DNA of 64,000 bases, taken from the NCBI GenBank assembly GCA_021432605.1, contig MU271158.1:62001-126000 (forward strand). Reading direction: 5' to 3'. This DNA comes from Coniochaeta sp. PMI_546. Its lineage: Eukaryota; Ascomycota; Sordariomycetes; Coniochaetales; Coniochaetaceae. Positions 55,997-64,000 of the stretch are shown here, piece by piece (the stretch's first letter is position 1; the number at the start of each line of letters is the position of its first letter). The notes under the pieces are model-generated. The model was not told the DNA's origin, ran no database searches, and saw only the letters and a list, made by a program, of their open reading frames with translations. Made by a program: the position numbers and the translations under genes.

Positions 55997-56830
55997 ATGT
56001 CAAAGCTCTCGCCCGCCCTCAAGGGGCTGATCAATGCGCCGTTTGCGCGCCCAGGGCAAACGCCGGCGCCGGCGAACATCCGCAGCGTTTACGAGCGCAT
56101 CGCGAGAGAGGCGTCGGAGAAGAAATACGGGCGGAATCCGTGGTTGACACTCTCTGCGGCGGCGACATTCACACTCAACTCGCCCGACGCGTTACAAGCC
56201 CTCTTCCAGGTGTCCCAGCAGTCTCACCAGCCTAAAGAAGCAGCCGAGCTCATTCGCGAAGTCGGCCTGAAATGCATCAGTTTCAACGGTATCCCGCGGA
56301 CAATCAACTGCCTCGGAGCTTTCAAGTCGGGACTCGACGCCTCGGTTCAGAGCCAGCTCTCCACAAAGTCTTCCCGGAAAGTAGATTCCTCCAACATTGA
56401 CGCCACGAATGCCCGCGGCCGCCAATTGTGGGAGTCGATCTATGTACCCTTCGATGGCAAGCTCATCGACAAGCTGGCCGAGTCTCATCCCGACCTGCCG
56501 GTCTATATTCTGGGCAGCCACTATGGGCCGCTGCTTTCTGACCCTCCGGAGAGAAACGGTCTTGCCAGCGTTGGTCGGGGATTGACGTCAATCGTGGCCG
56601 TCGCGTGTCTGCGCGCCCAGACAGGCGTTGGTCCGCAGGTGCTGTCTCACGTCTTCGGCCTGCGCAAGGCGATTGAGCAGGGCGCACACCAGACAGAAGC
56701 TGCCGAAGACGTGGATGGGATAGAGAGGCTAGCCACTGACGAGGGATGCGAGTGGATCTTGAAGAGCGTCGACAGCATATCTGAGGCGATAGGTGGCAGC
56801 TTTGCACAGGCACGGCAGTCGAAGTTGTGA
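55997..56830 (+). CDS. Peroxisomal AhpD-like protein (C-terminal SKL)
   Basis: Single exon, 277 residues. All-helical protein that I place with the AhpD/carboxymuconolactone-decarboxylase-like superfamily from its overall look: a KEAAELIREVGLKCISFNGIPR segment split around residues 77-98, RTINCLGAFKSGL, and YILGSHYGPLLSDP. The CxxC redox pair of true AhpD is not present. The last three residues are SKL, the canonical type 1 peroxisomal import signal, and an upstream basic/polar RQ supports it. So a peroxisomal matrix location is well supported, while the reaction is unknown. Convergent with the CoA-transferase gene, 245 nt between stops. Confidence 0.82.
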   Translation: MSKLSPALKGLINAPFARPGQTPAPANIRSVYERIAREASEKKYGRNPWLTLSAAATFTLNSPDALQALFQVSQQSHQPKEAAELIREVGLKCISFNGIPRTINCLGAFKSGLDASVQSQLSTKSSRKVDSSNIDATNARGRQLWESIYVPFDGKLIDKLAESHPDLPVYILGSHYGPLLSDPPERNGLASVGRGLTSIVAVACLRAQTGVGPQVLSHVFGLRKAIEQGAHQTEAAEDVDGIERLATDEGCEWILKSVDSISEAIGGSFAQARQSKL

Positions 56831-57075
56831 GCGTTGGCGTCATGATATAGACTTGTATATACAGCGCTTTAAAGCCAGCTAATGCACATAGCGAACAATG
56901 CTTCCAACCAACGTCTTGCTCCATTGCAATACATGACAAGAACGTAATTGACACCCAAGATGGCTTCGCCAGAAACAGAAAAGACAGATGCGCGCCAAAC
57001 GATGCCCTCTATTGGCAGGAAGTACAACATGCGACCGTGAATATGCAAAAGCTGAAACAAATGTCTATCACGACG

Positions 57076-58959
57076 CTACTCCATCGGCTTCAAATCAGCA
57101 GCGACCTCGAACGTCGCATCCGTCTTCTCTCGGATCTCGTCGACGGTGACTCCCGGCGCGTGTTCGGTGAGGGTGAGTGTCCCCTTCTGGCGGTCGACTT
57201 GGAAGACGCACTGCGAAGAAACAAGGGTCAGTCATGGGCCTTGTCGCTCGGGTATAGGGAGGGATTGTAACTCACGAGATCAGTTATGATGGTGCTGACC
57301 ACCTTGGCTCCCGTCAACGGAAGACTGCAGTCTTGGACGATCTTGGACGAGCCGTCCTTGGCCACATGCTCGGTAGCAACAACGATTTTGGTGTTGTCCG
57401 GGTTGGAGACGAGATCCATAGCACCGCCCATGCCCTTGAAGACCTTGCCCGGAATCATGTAGTTGGCCAGATCGCCGCAGGCGCTCACTTGCAGGGCGCC
57501 GAGGATAGAGACGTCAACGTGACCGCCCCTGATCATACCGAAGGACTCTGAGCTGTCAAAGACCGCGGCACCGGGGACGAGCGTGACTGTCTCCTTGCCC
57601 GCGTTGATGATGTCGGGGTCAACCTCCTCCGGCAGGGGGTATGGGCCCATTCCAAGGATACCATTCTCGGACTGAATCCATACCTTCTCTCCTGGTGGCA
57701 GGAAGGACGGTGCCAGTGTCGGGATGCCTGTCATCGTCAGCCAATAAGTTTACTCATTCAGGCTGATCGGCGACGCTTACCAACTCCCAAGTTAACATAG
57801 TAACCAGGCTTGAGCTCCTTCGCGGACCTTCGAGCAATGCGGTCCCTCCGCGCCAGGGCGTCATTCTTGGGCTGCACCTTTCCGTCGACGTCGCCCTCCG
57901 ACCTCGTCTTGACAATCTCCAGCTTCTTCTCCACCGTCGCGGGAACAATGCGATCGACAAAGATGCTCGGCAGGTCGACGTCGTTGGGGTCAATGGCGCC
58001 CACCTCGACGATCTCCTCGGCTTCCACGATCGTCACCTTTGCCGCCTTGGCCATCAGCGGCGCAAACGACTTGGTAGTGTACCGAAACGTGCAGTTGCCG
58101 GCCTTGTCAGCCTTTGAAGCGCGAAGAATAGCCACATCGCCCGGCAGCGCCGTCTCCATCATGAAGGTCCGCCCGCCAAACTCCCTAGTCTCGCGCTTGG
58201 AGCCGCGCTCGAGCACCTTGCCCCCGGGACCCATGCGCACCGGAATGTCGCCCGTCTGCACCAGAGAATTGACGCCGGTAGGCGTGAAGAAGGCCGGTAT
58301 ACCGGCGCCCGCACACCTGATGCGCTCCGCCAGACTGCCCTGTGGACAGAGCTCGACGGCGATGTCGCCGTTCAGGTACTTCTTCTCCAGCATCTTGTTG
58401 CTGCCCAGGAACGACAGCACCAGCCGGTCCACCTGACCGGCCGCCACGAGGGGTGCCAGCCCGCCTTTCCCCTCGACGCCGGCATTGTTGGAGACGCAGG
58501 TGAGCGAGTGGAGGTCATCCGGCCCGCGCTTGTGCAGCGCCGTGATAATGGTTTCTATGACGTAAGGTCAGATTAGCCTGAAGTTTGCGCCTCCGCAAAG
58601 CCCTACAGCGGATTCCAGCTGAGAGAACCCGCCTGGAAATACACACCTGCAACCCCGCAGAGACCAAAGCCAGAGCTTAGAATGACCGATCCGCTCTTGA
58701 TGTCCGCCACGGCCTCGTCCGCGCTGCTGTAGAGCTTCGACTTGGACCGGTCGACCTTGGGCGGCTCAGGGCTCTTGTGCGTGTAACTCGTCGCGTAGCG
58801 CACTGAACTTGGGCGCCAATTCCTCGAAGCTCCAGCCGCTGCTTGCGCGCATCTCAGAGCTTGAGGTATCCGGACGCTCCTCGCGGCGGCCAATTGCCTC
58901 GTCTCGAAGACGGCCAGAGTCAAGCCCGTCGGCCGGGAACATCTTATCGCTGTCGCCAT
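57076..58959 (-). CDS. Succinyl-CoA:3-ketoacid CoA-transferase (SCOT), mitochondrial
   Basis: Moves CoA from succinyl-CoA to acetoacetate, letting mitochondria burn ketone bodies. Exons 58959-58647, 58554-57781, 57727-57276 and 57210-57076 sum to 1674 nt (557 residues). The first 55 residues are rich in Arg, Ala and Ser without acids, a mitochondrial presequence. The alpha half has [29 protein letters not shown] and the CoA-transferase block [16 protein letters not shown]. The beta half has the catalytic Glu383 in [12 protein letters not shown], then [15 protein letters not shown]. The linker between halves is basic ([20 protein letters not shown]). All junctions are in phase. Confidence 0.96.
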
Positions 58960-59578
58960 ATTATATTAGTGTCTACCGCAAACTCCAAAAGTTTCCAGGA
59001 AAGAGAACAAGACTGACGCTGCGGCAATGTTGATCTTATTCAAGCTTGACCCGGTACCTTGACGGCGCCCCGCCACCGGGAAGCTGTGTCGGGTCTTCTT
59101 TTAAGGCCCGGCGACAAGCTCTCCGGCCTTGGGAAGCCCGGGAATTCGCACGCTACTTTTCGGGGCTTAGTTTCTCCCCCAGCATCACATATCACATGCC
59201 CTGTGAAGATGCAGCTGTAACTTCTATTACATCAATTTCTTTACAACTTTCGGCGCTTCATCAGGGTCTTTGCTCGTGCGTGCTCTGCTTACTGCTTACG
59301 ACCGACAGTGAGTCAGATCTCTCCGATGCAGAAATGTTGCCGAACACCTGGACGATCTATGGAATCGATTGAAATGGCATCATCATCGGCTGCAGGACTT
59401 GACTAGGTACCTTAGCTGCTGCAGCCATGCTTGCCGGCCGAACCGCAGTGGAGCGCCCTGGAGTCGGAAACCAAAAAGGAAACTGGTCCCCACACTACAA
59501 ATCCCAGCAGGCTCAACGTGGTTTAGGTCGATAAATACACAAAAAAAACACTCGCCCCATTCTGACCAGCAGGACAGC
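58960..59578. other. Promoter of the CoA-transferase gene; otherwise empty
   Basis: No gene was recognised. Short frames at 59.0-59.6 kb overlap the tRNA region and are unsupported. Confidence 0.6.
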
Positions 59579-59582
59579 AAAA
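59579..59582 (-). terminator. RNA polymerase III terminator of tRNA-Pro
   Basis: Four T on the minus strand lie directly after the discriminator base, the minimal Pol III stop. Confidence 0.6.
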
Positions 59583-59673
59583 GGGTCTGTCCGGGGATTG
59601 AACCCGGGACCTCTCGCAAGCTGAGCTTCAGGGTGTACCCTAAGCGAGAATCATACCGCTAGACCAACAGACC
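59583..59673 (-). tRNA. tRNA-Pro (AGG) with a short intron
   Basis: Minus-strand cloverleaf: acceptor GGTCTGT/ACAGACC, D-arm GGTCTAGCGGTATGAT, anticodon stem CTCGC/GCGAG, anticodon AGG in a loop reading TTAGGG, and T-arm CCGGG-TTCAATC-CCCGG. About 19 extra nucleotides lie just 3' of the anticodon, the standard place for a nuclear tRNA intron. Discriminator C. Confidence 0.92.
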
Positions 59674-60154
59674 GACGACTTAGACCCATGGCTGGGCTTG
59701 GTGTTGACTCACGTTGGGACGACTGAAGAGCGGTTGTGCGAAGGGAAGTGGATGGGGCTCAAGTTATTCTGTGGGTGACTGACTCGTGTTTCGCGAGAGA
59801 ACTCCCTTTTACTGTGTGTGGTATTCTGGCGATATGACGCCGGGTTAGGGTTCACAGTGGAACGAGTGGATGTAATAGAGAACGGTTACCGACTGTAGTC
59901 TTATTTGTAACTAACAGTCGATTCCTAATAATGGCGGCTTGTGTATCGACCCTCGGTAGCAAAGCCCTCCACTAATCATAGTACGTAGGAACCTCACTTC
60001 ATGTGTCTAGGAAAAACCTCAAGCCATGCCACCACACTGGCATCATCGCCATATCATCAAGGCGGTGCAATAAGGTACAGGCGGAAGAGCAGAAATAAGG
60101 GAGAGAAAACATTGCGCACAACCACCGGGTATCATAGTCTCCGTCGCCATCCTC
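59674..60154. other. Intergenic, no gene recognised
   Basis: tRNA 5' flank and 3' flank of the next minus-strand gene. Confidence 0.6.
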
Positions 60155-60698
60155 CTACAGCGCCTTATCCATCGTCCCCTTCTTCTCAAACTCCTTGTTG
60201 GCGAACTCCCTGTACCCTCCGCGCGCCACCTCCTCGTCGTGCGCCTGCTTGGCCTTGTCGCCCGTCAGGCTGTCGATGGCCGAGTTGATGTTGCCTCTCA
60301 GAGACTCGCCCAGGCCCTGGTATTTGTTAGCTACCTCTTCACACACAAGTGAGGAGCGGGTATGCACATACGTGGCCCTGCGCAAAGACGCCCTTGATGC
60401 CGCGCGCTGCTCGCTCGCCCGTGTTCTCTCTTCCGGTGACGCTTGCCGATGTCGTGTCGGCTGCGTGTGTGCCGTGGGAGGCTCCGATGCCTGCGCCGGC
60501 TGTAGTGGTCGATGCCCCGTAGCCGGCGGTACCAGCGCCTGTCGCACCTGCGACTGGCGCGCCGCGATGGTCTCTGTCAGAGTCGACTCGGGGGTCTACT
60601 GCGTTGGCGACACGGTTGCTGTGAGGTCCGTGAGTACCCTCGGGGTCGTTGTAGCCGGTGGTGCCGGCGGGGGCAGTCTGGTTGTAGTTCGCTGACAT
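60155..60698 (-). CDS. Small disordered Gly/Thr-rich protein, stress-type
   Basis: Exons 60698-60372 and 60316-60155 sum to 489 nt (162 residues). The N-terminal 100 residues are low-complexity, rich in Gly, Ala and Thr with few hydrophobics. The conserved part is C-terminal: GVFAQGHGLGESLRGN then INSAIDSLTGDKAKQAH, and a charged end FANKEFEKKGTMDKAL. Proteins of this make-up are widespread in filamentous fungi and often called LEA- or stress-like, but I know no proven function. No signal peptide or membrane helix. The 55-nt intron (GTATGT to CCAG) is phase 0. Confidence 0.78.
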
Positions 60699-61200
60699 TG
60701 TGGATGATGGTGATGTTGACTTGGGCTGATGAGTTAGGTCTATTCCTTTCTTTTGAAGCTATTATCAGTTTGGACTAGGAAAGACGTTATCTAGGGGCGG
60801 CCAGTTATGATAATATGGTAACAACCACTTGCCTTGACGTCATGGTGAGAGCACTTACAGTGCCCAAAAGGGTTCTTGTACAGCGACGTCATTCCGCCAC
60901 ACCCGGGCCAAGGATTTGCCGAGCTACCCTATACCTGCCAGCTTTATGCGTCTCGTAGGTGCCTTGCATTAATGCATTTTGAGATATCCATTGGAAACGC
61001 GCTAAGATGGTCAGCTCTACTATGACTGCAGACTGGACAGTATCTTTTTCCTTCTGCACCTTATTGTGGTAAAAGACCAGTTATTTCCGCGTTCCAGAAC
61101 AGCATGGTCCATCAAGCTCATCGTTCATCATGCGCAAGAAAACCATTATCATGTAACGATCTCCACCAATATCAGTTCCAAAACATCCCACCCCATAGCA
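60699..61200. other. Intergenic, no gene recognised
   Basis: Promoter of the disordered protein and 3' flank of the next gene. Confidence 0.6.
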
Positions 61201-61893
61201 TCACCGACATGCCGAGTACTTGGACCAGTCCACAGTCACAACTGGGTCAGCATAACACTGTGAGTCCGGAATGACCTCATACGTCCCATTATCCAACCCA
61301 GGCAGATCAGTACACTGCGGTAACAGCCCGACCGCCGTACAGTTCTCCGGCATGTGCTCCGCGAGGTACCAATCACCTTGCCTAGCCTCGACAAACTTGA
61401 GCACCTGCTTCGGATGCGCATAAGCCTCAAACCCTTGGTCGCAGATGGCAAACGTGCCTGTTCTCGGAGCTTGCAACGCCGGACACCGACGGTGATGCGC
61501 CTGCTTGCTGGAGACAGAGAAGCCCTTGGTTCCCGTGCCAATATTGACGCCCAGGTCGTACAAGGTTGGATCCCCTACCTCAGGCTGGTCGGACATGTCG
61601 ATAGCGTAAGGGTTGGTAGCAGTGCTCTCTAGTAGGATCGTCCCGTTGCCGCTGGAGAAGAAGTTGGACCCGTTCTTGAGCGGGATGGGTGCATTGAGGC
61701 CTGCGCCGATGTGTATCTCGCTGAGCTGCATTCCGTGCACCGGTGAGTCCTTGAAGTCTTTCGTGATGTCGGTCACGCTGATGACGAGTTTGAAGCCTTT
61801 GGAAAGGCCTGTTGCTGGGCACGATTCTTGAGGGGAGACAGGTGAGGCTATGGCGGTGCATGCCATCGCAATGAGTATTGCTTGGGCGACCAT
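61201..61893 (-). CDS. Secreted protein of a fungal DUF family (DUF7907-like)
   Basis: Single exon, 230 residues. The signal peptide is MVAQAILIAMACTAIASPVS. The mature protein has about six cysteines, several N-glycosylation sequons (NGS, NGT, NCT) and the blocks GFKLVISVTDITKDF, VHGMQLSEIHIGAGLN and LLPQCTDLPGLDNGTYE. I match it from memory to fungal secreted proteins labelled DUF7907. No catalytic motif is seen. Start at 61893 is chosen because the leader only becomes a signal peptide from there, although the frame opens 22 codons earlier. Confidence 0.78.
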   Translation of the reverse strand: MVAQAILIAMACTAIASPVSPQESCPATGLSKGFKLVISVTDITKDFKDSPVHGMQLSEIHIGAGLNAPIPLKNGSNFFSSGNGTILLESTATNPYAIDMSDQPEVGDPTLYDLGVNIGTGTKGFSVSSKQAHHRRCPALQAPRTGTFAICDQGFEAYAHPKQVLKFVEARQGDWYLAEHMPENCTAVGLLPQCTDLPGLDNGTYEVIPDSQCYADPVVTVDWSKYSACR

Positions 61894-62611
61894 TGTGCCG
61901 AGATGTAAACAATGGCGGAATATTGTAATGTGTTGATGCGAAAATTGGTCCAATCTCAACTTTGCAGCAACTGAGGTAAACAGGCTGATTGAGTTCAGAC
62001 TGATGATGGCACTTCACCTTCCTTAATTATTCAACAGCTGTAATGCGCCTGCCTCGCTGATCTTAAAGGTTTGCGGTTTCTCGGTTGTCGTCCCCGACTT
62101 TATACGTAGGTGTCATATGGTCTCGGTTTTGCCGATCCATCGTATTCGACGTTGCTTCGCAGGGTCGTATCATTTTGCCAGTCGCAACTCCCGGCATTTA
62201 CGGAGTCAGCTGGCCTTTAGTTGTGGCAGAGCGCTCGCTTTCAGATCCTTCTGCAGATCTGGATGCGTTCCTTCGGGGAAAACTGAGATTCTGTCTGGAG
62301 ACACAAAAGGCAACCTTGCCGCCTATACGTGTACCGGTCTTGTCTAATCGAGTTATATTGCAACAACTGACGGTGGAACTCAATACCCATTATAATCTGG
62401 TTGTATCCGACAAGCATCGCTGAACTTTTCTTTGGAGAGAAGCTATAAGAGATCGCTAAGCCTCCAACTTCACATCGAAGGCACTGGTATTGAAATGTGT
62501 AGAGATTTGACCAACAATATTCATCAGTCTACCTATATGGACTTGAAGTCCTTGGACTGGTCGCTTTGCACTGCGTCTCTCACCTCCACTAACCCATACT
62601 GCAGAGTCCTT
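61894..62611. other. Intergenic, no gene recognised
   Basis: Promoter of the DUF7907-like gene and 3' flank of the DUF8021-like gene. Frames on the plus strand here have no motifs. Confidence 0.6.
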
Positions 62612-63475
62612 TCATTGACGCAAGGTCTTCAGCAGATTTCGCTGCCATCTGCGCCCAAACGTCGTCCCATTCAACCCACAACCCTCTGTGATACACGCCG
62701 ACGCAGTGTGCAAATACTTGATCTTTCCACCCTCCACCCTAAATGCGTGACTGTCCGGCATCGGATCGTTGCCCTGCGTCCTATCAAGCCCAGGGAATCC
62801 AACAAATATGTCAACGAAGCCTAGTGTCTCGTCGACTACGTACCGCCTGTACGGAACATGGATTGTGCTAGGCCACACCATCACACAGTCACTTCCGTTC
62901 AGCGTACCTCGGGCGGGGAGGCCACCTTCCAGTCTATAGCATGGTGGACCCCAAGGAACAGTGACGCTCACGTTGCCAAACCGGTCAAAGTAGGCGTCAC
63001 CGGCGGCTTGGATGGTGGCCCGAGAGTCTTGCTTCTCTTTCGGGATGGGGTCCCAGTGCTCAGGTGCGTTGAGCTCAAGTGTTCCAGTTGCGTTGAAGAG
63101 CCAGTCGCCATTGTCAGTGACCACGGACTCGATGAGCGTCGCTTTCTCATTTGTGAACACCATCCTCGTGTGAATGACATATGGGTGCGGGTTGCTGGCT
63201 GCGATGATTTCGGTGAACGTGGCGCATTGCACAGTGTCGTGGGCACTGCGGCTGAAGTCGATCTTGATGGGCTGTGACAGGGTGCTCGTTTTGATGGTCA
63301 CTGGCTTGTTGTTCTCGGTGTATGTCACATTGCTGGTGGAGAATGCAGACACCGTGTTGCTCTGGCCAGCTGTCTGTGCGGCGACATATTGGTCTGTTGC
63401 CTTCGTGAGGAATTCCCGGCTACAGTCAGCTGAGACCATGGCTGCCAGCCCGGCTATGACTATGGAAGAATACAT
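62612..63475 (-). CDS. Secreted protein of a fungal DUF family (DUF8021-like)
   Basis: Single exon, 287 residues. The signal peptide is MYSSIVIAGLAAMVSA followed by DCSREFL, the typical start of this group. The core has SNVTYTENNKPVTI, PHPYVIHTRMVFTNEKAT, PWGPPCYRLEGGLPARG and FVGFPGLDRTQGNDPMPDSHAFRVE, with six cysteines and several N-glycosylation sites. The fold resembles SnoaL-like cone proteins (a helix-then-strands order), which I hold only as inference. No known enzyme activity. It follows the DUF7907-like gene on the same strand. Confidence 0.8.
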   Translation of the reverse strand: MYSSIVIAGLAAMVSADCSREFLTKATDQYVAAQTAGQSNTVSAFSTSNVTYTENNKPVTIKTSTLSQPIKIDFSRSAHDTVQCATFTEIIAASNPHPYVIHTRMVFTNEKATLIESVVTDNGDWLFNATGTLELNAPEHWDPIPKEKQDSRATIQAAGDAYFDRFGNVSVTVPWGPPCYRLEGGLPARGTLNGSDCVMVWPSTIHVPYRRYVVDETLGFVDIFVGFPGLDRTQGNDPMPDSHAFRVEGGKIKYLHTASACITEGCGLNGTTFGRRWQRNLLKTLRQ

Positions 63476-64000
63476 GGCGCGCGACGATGATACTGCCAGG
63501 AGAGAAGGGTTGGGAGAGAGATGGAGAGTAAGCTAACTAGACGTTCCCTAATCTGAACATGGTCCTAGAAGAGTGTGTGAATTTACAGCTATATACTGTG
63601 CTGTTTCCGAAACCTTGGGGAGAGACATATGCCGTTCTCCGACGAGATGGCCATTTTTCTGGTGCCGTTCCTCACACGGGCCGTGATGTCGTATAGAAGA
63701 ACAATGACAATGATATCACGATTTTCAGGGGAAAGCAGCAGACCCCGCTCCTTAATGGCAGCCGCAAGGTTTAGCCTACACGAGGAAATTGGAATATTGT
63801 GCATGCTATATAGAATCGCGGCTAGATAGGCGAGTATTTGCCGGATCTGACAGCAGCCCTTTCACTTAAGGGGTAAGAAATGGTCCAGCGCATCACTTTA
63901 CACTGCTTACCCCTGACTACTGCCTACCAGCTTGAAGGTGTGATGAAAATTTTCAGAAGATGAAGACTCTTGAGCTCATAACTTGAGTTAGCTGTTGAAG
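63476..64000. other. Promoter of the DUF8021-like gene, right edge
   Basis: TATA-like TATATAG at about 63590 on the minus strand. No other gene was recognised before the window ends. Confidence 0.5.

Overview
The window looks like chromosomal DNA of a filamentous ascomycete (Pezizomycotina, most likely a Sordariomycete; species not determinable by eye). The signs are short spliceosomal introns of about 50-70 nt with GTATGT/GTAAGT-type donors and CTAAC-like branch sites, Zn2Cys6 and Clr5 regulators, PTH11-like rhodopsin-fold receptors, a LaeA-type methyltransferase, secreted CAZymes and a small cysteine-rich secretory protein, plus nuclear tRNA genes, one with an intron. I built exon models by hand from frame continuity, splice signals and family conservation. 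Nearly all multi-exon models sum to a multiple of three.

Layout. 1-5.2 kb: an amino-acid permease cut by the left edge, and a PTH11/rhodopsin-type membrane protein. 7.1-16.5 kb: a compact set that looks like a catabolic cluster. It holds a Zn2Cys6 regulator, a GPR1/FUN34/YaaH transporter with a GC-AG intron, a fusion of a fumarylacetoacetate-hydrolase domain to an alpha/beta hydrolase, a stand-alone cytochrome-b5 protein and a metal-dependent amidohydrolase. All three control regions of this block carry direct repeats of GCGGA at roughly one-helical-turn spacing, which suggests the local regulator controls the whole set. 17-22 kb: a DUF7587-type protein and a decayed beta-lactamase-like serine hydrolase. 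22.9-26.6 kb: a bacterial-type PEP synthase lying tail to tail with an L-lactate dehydrogenase, a lactate-pyruvate-PEP pair.

28.5-38.5 kb: a ten-exon methyltransferase with microexons, tRNA-Gly(GCC), a secreted asparaginase, a Clr5-domain protein, a small secreted cysteine-rich protein and a GH5 beta-mannanase. 39-50.7 kb: a TRP/flavin-carrier membrane protein, a BTB-like protein, an APC permease with one in-frame stop, a mucin-like single-pass membrane protein and an F-box/ankyrin protein. 52.6-64 kb: a second Zn2Cys6 factor, an AhpD-like protein ending in the peroxisomal signal SKL, mitochondrial succinyl-CoA:3-ketoacid CoA-transferase, an intron-bearing tRNA-Pro(AGG), a disordered stress-type protein and two secreted proteins of fungal DUF families. 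I saw no CRISPR array, no intact transposon and no recognisable viral element.
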